64,000 nucleotides of DNA from Dromaius novaehollandiae (Eukaryota > Chordata > Aves > Casuariiformes > Dromaiidae): positions 17,891,501-17,955,500 of the forward strand of contig NC_088111.1 in assembly GCF_036370855.1 (NCBI RefSeq), read 5' to 3'. Position 1 is the first letter of the stretch. Each line of letters opens with the position of its first letter. The position numbers were made by a program, and so were the translations under genes. The notes beneath the pieces are model-generated. The model saw only the letters and a list, made by a program, of their open reading frames with translations, had not been told where the DNA came from and did not search any database. Positions 36,601 through 51,600 of the stretch are shown here, one piece after another.

Positions 36601-39600
36601 TGGGATTTCTGACGGATCCTTTTCTCCTATAAATCAGAGAAAAGGTGGAAGGAAACTCACTAAAAAGTTATTAGGTAACTTGCTCTTTGCTTCCGCTCAG
36701 TGCTGTAACTTGTTGGGTAGGAGGTTTGGGATGTGGCGCCCAAGCGTGAGATTTTAAATGAACGTGAGCAATGTCTAAAAGTTGACACAAGCTTAAAAAC
36801 ATTCTTGAAAACTAACTTATGGTATTTGTTCCATCTCTCCATCCTCACTGTGGACTTGTGACCGAGCACCACAAAATTTGATCAAAGTACAAGAACTCCC
36901 CAGTGTGACCAACTGATGTTTGGATTTGATCGCCTTGATGCTTGTAAACTCTAGCATTTTTGAGTTCCTACTCTGTCGCATTGATGGTGCTGTCTGGAAG
37001 TCCTCTGGACGGAACAGCCAAAGACATGACAGCCTAATCAGTGTGGCTGTAGGACTGCTCCATGCTGGATGTGTCTGAAAACACATCTTGGCTTCCTTTC
37101 CCAGAGGAAACCATGTGCATGAATTGCACATCACATTGCCAAATACCAGCCCCTCTAACAAGGAAACTTTCCCTCTTGGGGTAAGTGGGTTAATTAGCCT
37201 GATAATCATTCTATTCCACTAATCAGTCCCAATAGAGGGGTTCTGTTTGTTTTATCAGGCTTATAAATCCTCTACCCAGCATTTCTGGTGATTTATTTAA
37301 GAGGCTGGTTTTTGATTTTGCTTGCTGGTGTTTATTTTAAGTATTTTTTTTCTCATAGCAAACATAAAATCTGCTAAGATATTTCTCCTAGGAATTTTAT
37401 CGATTCGGCAGGTCTATTCTGAATGTGAGCTTTTATTTTAGGGATTTCCCTGCATCTGTGGAACCATGCTGCCAAGTCTCACAGACACACTGAGTTTTTG
37501 ACGAACACCACGAGCCACTACTTAGGGTCCTCAGTATGGGACATGTGACTTCCAAACTGAGCAACACTCTGAGGTGCTGATGCACTGGAAAAATTGTAAC
37601 TTATGAAGAATGGGTTGCCTTTGAGAGGCACCTAACCTCAGGAGAATCTAAACTGGAAGTGAATTATAGAGAAGGAAGGTTGGCTGCCCTTGCTCAAATC
37701 ACAAGCTCTCTGATAGGGGGTTGAGACAGTGGTGAAAAAGTGCTGTTAAAGTGATGCCATCCTCACTTACCTGTCCAGCAGGGAGTCGAAGCAAATGACT
37801 GCATTGTCTCTCTGTGCTGCTAACACCAGACACAAACCATCCATTAAGAGGGAACACTGTAAGAGAGGGAAGAACAGAGCTTTGGTGTTGATATCCACTT
37901 AAATAAGTCTGTAAGCCTCACTGATGAGCTGCTGACAGCATAGATAAATGCTTGTGTGCTGTGTGAGGGGATGAAAGACACAGTGCAAGACTCCTTCGAA
38001 CTGAGAGAGTATTACATCTGAACTGTTAGGTGTCCTGCTCCTATGGCATACTATTACTCCTGTTCCCCCTCTCAGTGTGAAAATGAGCAGGTTACTTAGG
38101 TGTGTTATTCAGTCAATAAGTCTGCTGGAAGCAGGAACACAGATAACAACTGTAAATGTTTGAGATACTGCAGCTGGAACACTTCTTACTCGAAGGAGCC
38201 CATCTCCCTTCCGGCTAGGGAAAGCAAATGCTGTAATGTTCACCTTTGGCTCAGCAGCATCAGGCCCTTCTGGGAACACGCCAGCTCTGCCCAGAGGAAT
38301 TAATCTCTGACAAGAGGAAGCGTTTCCATCGCCAGGAGAGCAGTGCCACTGCCACAGCTCTGCTTGCAACACGCTGCTTCCCTTTGTCCTTCCTAGAGAG
38401 CTGTGCACATTCCTGTGTGCAGAGGGATGGCATCCTCAGGGGAACCGCAGGAGAACAAACCAGTGCTTAGGCTAATTGGATGCTAGATGTAATTGCTATT
38501 CTATACAGATACACTTCAAAGGGATGCTGTCAGTTTAAAAAATCACAATCTGAAAAGATCTTACCTGCTCTTATTATAGGTAACACCTAAGACTCTTATA
38601 ACTGAAGGACTGCAAACACAAATGTTTGTCTGTATTTTTTCAGAGGGACTGCTGTGTGCCTCTGACAGCCCTTCATTGAGAGCTACTTCCAGCATAAGCA
38701 GTTTCCCCTGTTGTTTACTCTGTGCTCTTGACAGCACTTTCTCACATATTATACCTCCCTGCTTTGCTCTAGTCAGGTTCCTGAAATGGAGGGTTTCTTC
38801 TAGACCAAGTGCAAAGAGAAAAATAGTTTGGGCCAGATACTCTCCTCATGTAAAGCAAATCATCTGCTGGCCTCAGAAGCACAGCTCATGCTTAGTTTGG
38901 GCACTTGCTTAAACCCTGTTGTGGACCATGGCTTGAGTTGTCATCACTGACTAACGGAGAGGCGAAACAAAATCTGTGCCCAGAAGTCCAGGGCACAGTC
39001 CAAAAAGTGGAAGAGTTATGTATCATTGTGGAAGAGGATTAATGGGGTGTGATTACGGAGAGGGAAATAGAAACTGTATTTATTTGGAAGAACAAAACAG
39101 GATACAACAGCCTAACAGTAGCAACTGTGCACCAATAGGTGAATGGAATGAAAGGTTTAATAGAGATGTGTCACTCAAACTAAGGGCATGCTTGCACATA
39201 ATGATGTCAAGGTTAGGTGTCAATGAGCTTGCAGAAGTATAGGAACACAAGGTTGGGACTAGTTAGCAAGGCACTCTGCCCAAATTATTTATGAGTGGTA
39301 TTACAGTTCAGATGCAGTGCTGTGCTAATACTGCTACCAAAGCTAGCTTGCTCAGAGCTGGTATGGGTACCTTACCACAGCACTGCATAAAGATGGCTCT
39401 TCTTTCCTGGGGAAGGAAGCAAAGCACAGCTCCAGCTATTTCCTACCTTTGCTGCAACACTGCACTTTGTCCTGCTTAATGTCTCAGAGATGCAATGAGC
39501 TTGTGGTGCATCCAGGACAGTGAGCCGCACTCCAGTCACTGTGAAATCTCTGCCAATAAGCTGATCAAGCAGTTCAACATAAGGTGGGTGCTCTGAACCC

Positions 39601-42600
39601 CGCAGGATTATCCCAGGCAGTATGAGGCAAGTGGTTTGGCAGAGGGTATCAAGCCATGGCAGGTCTGATGGGAAAAGATCAAAACAAACAGATGGTTGTT
39701 TTATATCTACCCCTTCAACTGCTAGCCCTCTAAATAATTCTTCCCTGCCACAGACAAATAACTGGAAGATCAGAGATGTTCAGGCATTGTTACATTGTTG
39801 GGGATGTTCGCAGATGTGACTGCTCATCCCAAACTGTCAAACTGCTGTATGCCTACGTGTACGTATCTGGAGATCACAAGGCAGCAGTAGTGACCCCATT
39901 TCAAGAGTCAGACAAGGACAGCTGCTGATTTGCTACAGGAGATACTATTCCATTTAATTTCTTCCAAGCAAAGAAATCTGTTAATCCAGCTGCTTTTATA
40001 ATCCAAAATGTAATTCTGATCAGCATTCATAAAATTTAATGTATTTCATATTTTCCCTATGATAAATCTGTCTATTAGGCAGAAGCTTTGTGATAATTCT
40101 TTGCTGAAGGGAGAGGTTTCTTTGTGTGCAAGAGCTACCTCTAGTGTTCAAGATGAGATCGTAACGTGAATGATGTGTCTGGCTCGCTGGAGGCGCTTAC
40201 TATATTGTGCCTGACAATTCAGAGATCACGTGTACTTGCTTTCCCAGGACAGTAACTCTCTGAAAAACGTTTTCTTAGACACTAACACATCAGGGCTGTG
40301 CACTGGTTTCCTTTTCACTCTGCTTAGCCATATTCAAAGCAAAAACATAAGAGGTTCTCATGAAGCAGGAAATTATGGACGCAGATCATGAGATTTGCTC
40401 CCAAGACAAGGCTGTACAAAGCCTGCAGAATGCTTGTCATCTCTCCACAACTCACTCTTTATTACTTTTTTCACTTACAATCTCTTCTAAAAATTAAGAA
40501 GTGCTTCAGGCCTGGTCCCTTCCCACTGTGCAGCACCTGTTGGGGGAAATACTCTGCCTGTCAGCAATAGCAACAGAGGACAGATTAGACTGGGAACACC
40601 TGCAAGTCTCCTCTCCCTGCAGCTTTGTCCTCTGAACACAGCCTGAGCTGACAACACCAGACAGGAAACACGATGATGTGATCACATCTCCGCAGTTACC
40701 CAGATGAGAAGGTCATATGACCATGTGCAGGGTAGCTTGGCCATCTCAGAAAAGCTGCTGTTACATACACACAATCGCCAATCTCTTGTTTCAGTGCTCA
40801 TATAGTGGCTTGGGAATGTAAGTAATGTGGGATAGGCCTCACCCTTCACCATGTACAACAGTTAAGCCTCAAACTTTCATGCAGCCAGTCCCTGATGTAT
40901 TAGTGTGCAATGCAAGAAAATGAGCTTGTCTGAGAAGATACAGCTTTACACGTGACTTTTGTCAGGCTCACGGAGCATGTGCAGGGCATAGTCCAAAGCC
41001 AAGATTAAGACAGTAGAAAGAATCCATTGGCGATTACCTTGGGAAAAATCCTTCAGGGAGCTCTATGCAAGAGTAACTTGGTGCCTACCAAGCAGCCATG
41101 CTCTCATTAAGGCAGAGACAAAGGTCATGACTTGCCACCACCCTCCTTGCATTTCTCATTTCTGCATGTGCTGTCTCGTGCATCTGTTGGTAATGGGATC
41201 AACCCTCAAAGGTGCTGCATCACTAGGGGTTCAAGGTGGGAAGTAACGGTCTGTAATTCTGTAGCATTTTTATCATGCTCTTCTGCCAGTCTACAGCAAT
41301 CTTGCAGCTTTACCGATGGGGAATATGAACCGTACTGAACAGTTGTAGCACAGGAACACTTTCTCGGATGCCCACCCTTCTGCTTGCCAGTCATTTCAGA
41401 ACTCAAGCTACAGAAATGGAAATGATCCAATTTCAAACATGTCTGCTCCCCAGTGAATAGTGCATGGATAGATTACCTGGCCACTGCTTGGTTATAAAGG
41501 CTTGGGATCAATCAACAAAATCCCGGCATGGAAGCATCCATGTTTGAGTTTCACCTCCTGACATAAAAGGGGTTGCATCAAAGCCTCTGTTGCATACGTG
41601 ACTATCCAGTAAAATCAACAGGCAAGGCCCAGAGAAGCTGCAGGCATCTGAGGGAAGTGAATGGCTTACAGGCTTGCTGAAGCCACAACTTCGACTCAAA
41701 TTCAGGCCAGAACTAACTGGAAGTCATTTTGAGCTGGCAGCTGTTCAGCAGCTAGTGGGAACTGAATGAGATCTCAGTCCAGTTCCCAAGAGATAGATGT
41801 CCACATTGCCAAAAAACACTCCCTGCATAAATGTTATTTATCAACTCACAGAACAAAAGGTCTCACAACGGTCCATCACTGTGGCGTCCTGGCCTCTTCT
41901 GTGGCAGGCTTTGAACGGACATGGAAACCATAGTGACCAAGCCAGTGTTGCAACATATCGTAAAAGTTCAGCAGAGAATTATCTGTGTTGACAGGGCTTT
42001 TTTTTTCCTGCAGGAAGTCAGGTCAGTACTTCTGAACAGCCCTGTTTTTAAACCCATCAAAACATGGGCAGTAGAAAGAAGGCCTAGCAGGCAAATGGTT
42101 AAATGGCTGGACTCCACTGGAGCTGTTCTTTCCAGCTCTGAATTGTCTCTGTCATCTGAAAGGACATCAATACCAAATCTTGCTGCCACCAGATGGTTTG
42201 TCTTGCTGTTCAATTAATCAATAACAGCCTCAATCTATAATAAGAGTTACACATTTCCTTACCAAGATCGCATGGTTGCTCAGAGCCCGATAAATTGAGT
42301 TGCTCTCTTGTTTTACGTTTTATGATCTTGCGCTGCTTGTTGATTTCCAAACCAACTATGGGGTCACGTTTCAGGTTACAGATCTGCAGGAGGGAAGGGA
42401 GGGAGAGAGAAGCAAGTCATGTGAACACCATCACCTAATCAGGAGGGCAACAATTCTCAAGTATTGATTCAGGCAAGCTGTGAAGCTTCTGTTGGTGTTG
42501 TGTACTCCTGTAATTGCCAGTCTAGAAAACACCTGTCTGTCTGGAGTTACAAGAACATTTTGTGTGCATTCCCCTTTATCAGGGCTTAATTCAGTATGGC

Positions 42601-45600
42601 ACCTTGTTATCCTTTTAAAGATCCTGCATCCTGACACCCTTGTAAAGTCTCTGTCCCTAGATCTTCAAGGCCAGAAACTCAAGGACTTTGAGCGTCTTTG
42701 ACATCTTTATCCAGTGCCTCACTGGTGCATAGTGGTTCCCAGACTGTCTCTGAATGAACCGGCAAATTGAAATCCAAAACTACTTGAAAAGGAAAGACTT
42801 ATTGTTTCATTTTAGTCATTGGCAAATTATGGTGGTTTGAAGTTTGGAATCAGAGACAGCATCCACATAGTCTGAAGAGCAGAGAGGGCTACACCAGCGC
42901 TAGTAGGTTTCTCAGTGCTGCCTATAATACAAGCCAAGGGGCAAGATCCTGAGTCTTTATGCCTCTAACGGAGAGCAGGGAAAGATGCAGACACCCAGCA
43001 GCTCTATAAACTGGGCCTGTACTTTACACCATGACATGTCTTACATGAGTCAGCTCAGTCCTTTCCAGTGCTGTGGACTGGTGCTCCCTTTTAGGACACC
43101 TCCACTGGCAAGGCACATGGGACAGCACCATTTCCACGTAAGTGTGGCAGTGGTTCCTGCTGTGAGTGCACGGATGCATGCAGACTCTGGGAGACATTTG
43201 GTATCCAGTGAATTATGGTATCAGCTGCCCCACTTCACCTCAGTTCCCGAATGCTATATGAAAAAAGCTGGTAAAAAACAGCCTCTGGGTCAACTGTGTC
43301 TTAACAACTGGCAATGACGTTGCTGTCCCTCCCCGTGACCGGCTGCCAGAGCGACATTGACTCAGTCTGGGAACTTTGGTTCTAAAGCATCAGCTCTGAG
43401 CCCTCCTGAATCCACAGCGCAGGTTACTGAACAAACGAATCCGAAAAAGCACTCATTTCCACTGAGATCGTCTGGATCAACACAAAGTTAGCACCCCCTG
43501 GTAGGAACATCTACAGGAGAAGAAAAACTTGGCAGTTGGTGAAACACAGCAAGAAAACATTATTTACAGCGTAAGAGGGCCCAAGTCATGGGATAGCAGC
43601 GCCAAAGCCACTGCTCGGACGCAACAGGATACTTCCCAGGAAAGGGCAGACTCCTACCTCTTCTTCTTCTAATGTCTGACAGTCAGCGCAGCACAGCCCC
43701 TCTGGGAAAAACAGCTTCATATCCCGGACAGCTATTTGATAGGATTTGGAGCCTGAGAGATAAATACAATGAGAAGATTCTCTCAGGCCATGAATTAAAC
43801 ATTCTCTAGACTCACACTCATCTTCCTGAGAGATTGATGATGTGCAACTTACTGAAGTAATTGCTTTAAAGGCCAGCTGTTCTGTACAGTAATAGCAAAC
43901 ATTTAAAACCATTATATTTAGAATACCTCCATTGTCATCTCAGTATTTTGATTCTGCCCTATTATTGCTCAGTTTGTTCTTCCTGTAAACAAGACTCCTT
44001 CTTTCTTAACAGTGTTGTCAAGGGAATCTTGTTAAGGAGCCTATGAAACTCTTGAAGACCAGCTCCGACCCCCGCATCGCTGTTCCCATGCTTCCAGATC
44101 ACGTCAGGCTGGTCTTACTGAATGGGAAGGAACTACTAGTTAGTAAAACAAATGTCCTTAGTAACAATAATGGAAGTCCCAAATATGCTGGTGGCTCCAA
44201 TTTACAACAGAGTAATAGAAATCAGAATTCATATAGACACTGCTTATAGCAGTATATTATTCTGTTCACCTCTGGTCACAAAAGGTAAATTCAGCCTGGA
44301 ACAGACAAAGGGAAAGAGTGTGAGGATCAGAGGAGGAAAGGTGAATAATTTGAAGAGTTAAAACTAAAAGATCTTGGCTTGTTCAGCCCAACATAAAAAA
44401 GCTAACAAGGAATCTGATTTCTGTCCATAAATACCTCAAGGTGGAAAAGGTCAGAGAAGAAAAAGAACTACTTAAAATTAAAACATAGGGATTGACACAA
44501 GAATAAATGCATCCAAACTGTATATGAATATATTTCAGTTTGAAAATGTAAGATTTCTAGCCATCAGAGAAGTGAAGTTCTGGAACAACCGTCCAATAGG
44601 GGTGAATGCTTCTGAGAGGGAATATATAATGGGGTACCTGTGAGAGAATTAACTGAACTCAATGACTTGAGAGGTCCCTCCAGGCTTAGCATCTGAATAT
44701 TTCCCTGTAAAGCTACAGTGTTATAAAGCTTTACTCCAAATGTTTTCAGATTTGTGGGTGGAAAATGTTAGAGAAGGAAAAATTATTCCTATATAACTGG
44801 AGTTCAGACAGATTGTCAATGTGCTGGCACGGATCCATATTCCTGGGACACAAATACACAAAAGGCAAATATCCTCTAAAATATTATGATTTCTGCAGGC
44901 TTTGAATGTGCAGACACATTCAAAAAATCATGCCATACTGCTCTTAGACCAGTCAGCCATGTTTGGGACCTCATAATTCTAGGTATTGTATAGACAGAGT
45001 CCTTAATGCAGTAGTTTACAATCCTAAGATTGTGTAAGTCACCATTGTATAAGTCATTCTATATCCTTTACATATCTTTATGTCAAATCTTCCATTGTGT
45101 GTATCAGCGATGCCACTGCAAATAGGGCACAAATGCTTCCAGAGTAGAAGAGCAACACTTTACATTCACTTTGTTCCAGGTATAAGTTTGTATAAGATGC
45201 ATGTAGAAGAACTCTTTGTGTTCAAGAAGAAGTATCATACATTGATTTCATAAGGCCCAAAAGAGATGGGAGGAGTGCAGGTTTACCTCTGCAGTTGAGT
45301 CTCAGAGTACTAAAACTACATTACTCGGTTTGACTACATCATTGGAATTTGGTCTTCATCTTACTTGAATTTCCCTAGTCACTTTGGGAGAAAAACACAC
45401 AGCTAGAGTTTGCTTCACTTCAGCAAGAAGGCTTCTGCTGGAGATCTCCCTCATCTGGGGCAAAACTGAAGGAACTTGGTATTCCCTCCTAGGAAAGAAA
45501 GGTGTTCTTCCACAGTCCCCAGATTATCACTCATGCAACAATTAAGCTCCTCCTGCTTTACTTGTCTGCAAATGTTCTTCCCTTACTGGAGGACAAGCTC

Positions 45601-48600
45601 TTTGAGGTGCAAGGGGTTACGAATACTCCTTTCCTTAAGGACAGATTTCTCCTTGGTATAGTGAGCTAGTCCAGATTCTCTCTTCAGTTTGAATTATTGA
45701 GTGCATTAGCTACAGCTGTATCCCTTTCCCTGGTATGTGTGTAATGACAGCTTTGTGAGCCAACCGTCAGGCTGGCTCTGACATACTAACACATAATCTG
45801 GTCTCAGGGGGCAGGTGCATATAAATGGCGGGTTCCCAGCTAACTCATCTGTGTGCCAGCCCCATCTTGGAAGGAAGCAGGGAACTGAGGGAATCCCTAA
45901 GCAAACATCTAAGGGTTTCTCTAACACAGTGAACGCTCTGTGACCTCCCTTGAAAGACAGGATGAGACTAAGCCTCCTTTGTTAATATAAAATAGTCTTT
46001 AACTGAGTTATGCTAAGGGTGCTCTAGTCCTAGCACAGGTGTATTAAGTTTTGGATATGTTAGCCATTCTTAGCCGTGACTGCTGAGTTCTCATTCTCAA
46101 AACAACCTGGATACACAACCCATTAATCCTTAAGAGCAAAAGAAGCAGGATCTGGTAGTGGAATAGTACTGGTAGAACAGCCCTGAGCATTTCTTTTGTG
46201 AAGGCAGATCCTGCTCTTCAGTTACTCTCATGAATAAGGTCCTGTCAATAATAATGGTGAAAGATCTCTCTAGGTTTATTCTTGGTCCTAAGTATTATGA
46301 TCAGATTTGTCAAAAAGAGATTCTACATCAAGGGGTTGATTCTACTCCCCAAGCTGTACATGGTGGATACTTCCTTCCCTACCGATTCTCCTGAAAAGAC
46401 CATTTGATAGGGATGAAATAGGGGGTGATTTGATAGCACAGAATAGGGCAGAAAAAGCTAATTAATCCAACGTATCTTGAAAGAAAAGTTCTTCTGGAAC
46501 CTGAAGGCTTACTGTTCCTGCTAGCTCACCTATGTTTTTAGAAAATATTGATTTTATCATTGTTATATTCCTGTAGCTACAGCACAACCAGCACCACACC
46601 GAAGAAAAACTAGTGATGCTTAGAATTTTTGACTTAAATCCTTTGCTCCTCGCCTATGGCAATAGCCCAGACACCTTCTTGCAATACTCTTGGTTCTCCA
46701 TACACTCCTTTCTCTTGCAACACTTCCCATCCCCCTGCCCAGTACTCTCAGCTATCGCTCATCTTCCATCCCACCCACCATACACACTGCAACATCTTAG
46801 CTCCCTCCCATTTCCTCTGCCTGCTGCTGGGCAGGCAGCAGCATGACCTGTGGCTGGCTCAGCGCATCGAGGATGCTGACTAGCTGGTGTGTCTGCTGAT
46901 CTGCCAGCCGGCAAGTGAGTGTCAAAATGGAAAACGGCTGAGTTTACCTGCTTTTCCTCAGTGAGAACACTTTTTGGTCATCTCCCTCTACCCAGTCACT
47001 ACTTTTCTGAGACCTTACAGAAGCTCAGTATCATGGAGTCTTTTACCCCTCTGTGAAACCCGCCCGCAGTTGGCCAGTGGGTTATAAAATTATCAGGAGG
47101 AAACTCACAGAGAGAAGACAGATGGGTGCTTGGGGACAATTACAAAGTGACCAAGCAGTCAAGAGACCAAAGGAAATTCTGTTCTGGTGGAAGACAGATC
47201 TGGGACTGTTCTGGGAAGAAGCCTTTTTATTTATCTTCTGGGAGAATACTTCATAGCTTGAGACATATTCAACTCAGCCACCAAGAAAACAATGAAAGCT
47301 TTCTAGAGAATAATGGTCTCTACTGCCTGCCAAAGCTAGACCTGTATTGACAATGCTGGAGGTAACAGAACGTTATGTATTTTTTTCCACTGGTATATCT
47401 GAGCCTTCACACTTTTCTTTTACAAAAACCTACCATAAAATCCATTTTGGACAGTGTTGATGCCATACTGAGCCCTCCAGAGGAATGGGTCTAGTGCTTG
47501 GGCTAGCTTAGGATCCTCTGGCCCCAGTAAATCTAGCAGCTTCTTTACAGCATTTGGTCTCTGAAGACACAGCACAAGGGCAGAGCCTGAGGTAAGGTAG
47601 GTACAGTGAGCTTCTAAAACAGCAGGATCCTGAAAAGAAATAATGGAAAGGGAACAGGTTATAATAATCAGTGTTGGTGAGTGCTGGGTACATCCCAGCC
47701 TTTCTTTGGCTAGATCCACCCCTTTTTGAAGCAAACGCATCTGTCGTTATTCCTTGTTTTCTCTCCTCTTAATATATAGGCTAATGGTCTCTGCAGGCAT
47801 AGCTTCCAGAGCACATGCTATGGTCAGTAAGCCAGTATTTGCGTGTGACATTCGCCAAGTAATAGGAGGTCCAGTTCCTACCCTAAGCCCACAGAGAACT
47901 AAAGAAAGCTGGGTGCTGAGCTTGTACCGTAGTCATGGTAGCTCATGATTTTAGTCCTCAGGGTCTTAGATCAGCCAATGGTGGTTGTTACACGTACAGT
48001 TTCAGCAGTAATTTCCTAAAATTCTCTGGTAAGAAAGGAAACAAAAACCTGTTTCTAAAAGAAAAGTCTTGTGCTGTGACATGCCTATCTACATAGGCAC
48101 CAGAGGTGGAGTTCATTTTCAGTGGATAAGAACACAAATAAATTGCTACTCTGCAGGTAGCCATTATTCTCATCTTCTCACCTGGAGAAAGTGCTCTGTT
48201 CAAAGATCACGGTATTTTCTGCTCAGGAAAAGCACAGTAGAGACAGTAATACTATAACGCATAACAACCTCTGATTATGTCAAACAGCAAGCTTGGTTCT
48301 TTTCTTAGAGCACTTCTAAATTGTTCATGGAAGTATTGTCAGTGATTAAAGATTTTAGAGATGAATGAAAAGGATCAGATATTGGTGCTATGATCACAAT
48401 GAAGAAGAGAGATGCCAAGAAGGGGGACTCCTTTCTGAAAAATTCTGCACAGTGCCCACAAGGCAATGCTGAGAATATCAGCTGAATACTGCCTATAATC
48501 TATGCTACAAGAGCCATCGCTACCATGGATTGGCTACTATAGTTTGTTCTAATGCTCTCTTCAAAGGAAATCTTAAAAAATTCTCAGTGGCTTCTGCAAG

Positions 48601-51600
48601 ATGGAGACCTTCTAAGGAGTGAACAATTGTCTACAGTGGAGAGAGAAGGGTGTGTCATAACCTGCTCAGGAAGAGTGAAAATGCTATTGATCAATCATGG
48701 GATCAAAGGATGTGCTGCAATCATTCTTAGGCTTACATAAATGCACACTGAAGACTTAATGTTGGAAACATGACACCTCTGAACACTCCATTAGAAACTT
48801 TTGATGCTTTCTCTGCTTCAGAAATGTAGCAACTACTAATACTGTGTTACAGAAATTTGTTAGTTTGTGTTAGAATAGAACGTTGTCCTCTGCCTATCTT
48901 AAAGGACTTTACAAAGCTTTGACCTATTTATTGAAAACAAGAATTCTACCACACATGGGAATCATCCCAACAACAGAGACAAGAGCTCAGACTAAAGACT
49001 CTTTTCCATAGGTGTATAGAGAAAGGTGCAAGGAAGACCATAATGAGCAACCTGCAAATTGCCTGTAGGGGAAGTTTCTTCCTGACCTAAAGCAATTTGT
49101 GATCAGCCATCACTTTGAAGCACAGAAGTTTATATCCTTATTCTAGCTAGACAGTCTCAGCTATTGCTGTCTCATTTAATGGGACAAAGAATGTTTTCCT
49201 CATAAATGGTACTCTGCACTGAACTTCTCTTCTTTTAGAAAAATATGGCAGATATCATGGCATTTAAAAGAAGCACTTCTCTTAGGACAGAATCTCCTTC
49301 CTTGCCTTGTGATTAATCACACTGACTTCGACTAGTGTCAAGGAAAAGAAGGGAGGTTCTCTAGTATAGCTTATGTAAAATGTAAGACCATGTAACTGTA
49401 ATGGCCTGTTCTAGTCCTAAGACCCATGAATTTGTGGACACATCACCAGTGCTGCCAGCAAGGCTCCTAACTGCAGGAACAGGGGCAGATTACAACTTGA
49501 CTGAGCCAGTCCATGACAGTGTTGCTCTTCCTCTGAATGACTAAGGGTTGGGCTCAGCCCCACTGCAGGACTTTGAAAAGCAGAAGTAGTCTCCCTTGTC
49601 AGCTCACATGTCCCTTCAGGGTTCCCTATGCTACCTCCAGAAGACAGTGCCACTGGATACAGTTTGGATGGCTTTATGAAAGGATGGATGGAGTTAGAAA
49701 ATGGAAAGAAAAGAGAGTGGCTATGTTCCACACTATATGGTTTGCTTTCATCCAGTTGCGATGCAAGTAGTGGGAGATGAAGCCCATACTGATGCTGGCA
49801 GCAGCACTAGCAGCTTCGGAAACAAAGGTGAGAGTGGCATAAGCTCCAGTGCAGGGGAGCCATACGAAAGGGTTTCAGCACCAATGTTACCAGATCAGCA
49901 TTTACAGGGCTGAGACTGAGGAAAGGCTTGGTCCAAATATGTGACAGTGCAAAACCACGGGTGACCTGGAGTACCTGGCAGGTGTCCTCTTCAGCATCCA
50001 ACATGCGTAGAGGGCTGTGGGTTCAAAAGTTTTGCAACTGCTTTTAAGGCTCAAGGTAAGACATGCTCTGCTGATGGTGGGCAGTCCACATGAGAGATGC
50101 AGGCTCAGGATCAATCAGGTGCAAACTTTTCTACTACTGAAGCTCTGATTTGCAAAATACCATTTTCTTTTTGCAGTTCCATCCATGTGACATACGGATA
50201 GGGTGGAAGCAATGGACAACAGCAATATGTTCAGAGTCAAAAATACCTTGAATAAGGAGGTACATTTAATTCTTCTGCTGATATAAAATGAAAGATTAAA
50301 AATACCAGAACTTCTCTTTTTGAATTCACAAAAGGAAGGACCTCCTTGCCCTACTGCTAGATCCCAGCTTCTAGAAGGTAGTATAATTTCATACACTAGG
50401 GTAAGGACTACAGAAACAGTGAGCTCGAAACAAGGAGGCTCAGGATAGGGCACTTGACTGGGGCTGAAAGAAAACCATTTGTCCTCCAGACTTTGTACCT
50501 AATGTACAGTGTGCTCCATGGCAAATTTCTTGGTTTCTTTTCCAAGTGTTGTCCATTTAGCCTGTAAACACTCCTGGGCAGCGATGTTTCTCATATAGTT
50601 GTGCAGTCCACAACACTCTGGGATCTTGATTTCAACTAAGGATGAGTGATTATAATAACTGGCAACCACTGTGCCAGCAACAAGAGACCAATTTGTAGGC
50701 CAGAGAGCGATATAATGAATGAGAAGCACAGGGAAAGGCAGCAGGTGCCTGAGGCAGAAGGCTGCCAAGGGGCAGCAAAGCAGCCAAGGCCCTACTGACT
50801 ATTTTCTTTAAGCAAAGTCTTGGAAAGCCAGGCTTGATGCCCGGGTTTCCACTGAGGGTAATGACAGGGTGTCCAGCATAGCAGCTGCAGGCTGCCTCTT
50901 CCTGCCCCTTGCATCTTAAAAGGTGGCAGGAGCAGCCCAGCTCTGCCTTCCTATGCTCCACGTGGAAAAGTTCAGCAACGCCTGTGCTGCAGAGAAGCTC
51001 CAGGCCAGTATGTTCTATACAGCTTCTAAACTACAGCATATTCAGCTTGTTGGCTGAACCAAACCATGGTTATTTAATTATTTCATATTTTCAAGAAATG
51101 AAAACATGGGGAGAAAATCCTGTTTGATTCAGCTGAATCACTTCATTCAGCCCTAAATGTTTTCCCTCCTCTCTTCTTTCTCATCTTTTAAAAGCACCAG
51201 AGTATTGCAATTGTCAAGATAAAAACATTTCCAAAAGAAAATCCTACCATTTTATTTAAAAATATGGAAATAAAATACTTCAAGACAGCCTCCGTTTTTA
51301 TCATATGAAACTATTCATTGACTTTGACCCAAATCTGTTCTCACTCATATTCCTCCCAAACTGCATTTCTAAGAAGTAGGTTATAAATTGAAAACCATTG
51401 GCTCAATCCTGATGTTTTCCTGCTGCACCTGAAAATGCAAAATTATCCATGAGACAGCTCCATTCTTCAGCTGATTTGTTACGTAAGAGTTGTGATACAA
51501 GTTGTGATACTTGTCAATCCTCCCGTCTCATGGAAATATAGAACAAAGGAAACCTTGTGATATCACTTATATTGCATGATTGCCCATAAAAAATGTACAG

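Noticed and set aside
38109..38408. Minus-strand frame containing GVFPEGP, similar to the FFPEG end of NDK
   Set aside because: It lies in an intron, lacks splice sites, and has no other NDK element.
49040..49150. Stretch like an ancient LINE end (AAGTTTCTTCCTGACC, then CACTTTGAAGCACAGAAGTTTATATCC)
   Set aside because: It resembles old amniote LINE tails from memory, but the family and limits could not be fixed.
50499..50768. 89-codon minus-strand frame in the largest intron
   Set aside because: The exons on either side of this intron (55031 and 47629) join in phase within one NDK domain, so nothing is missing; there are no splice signals.
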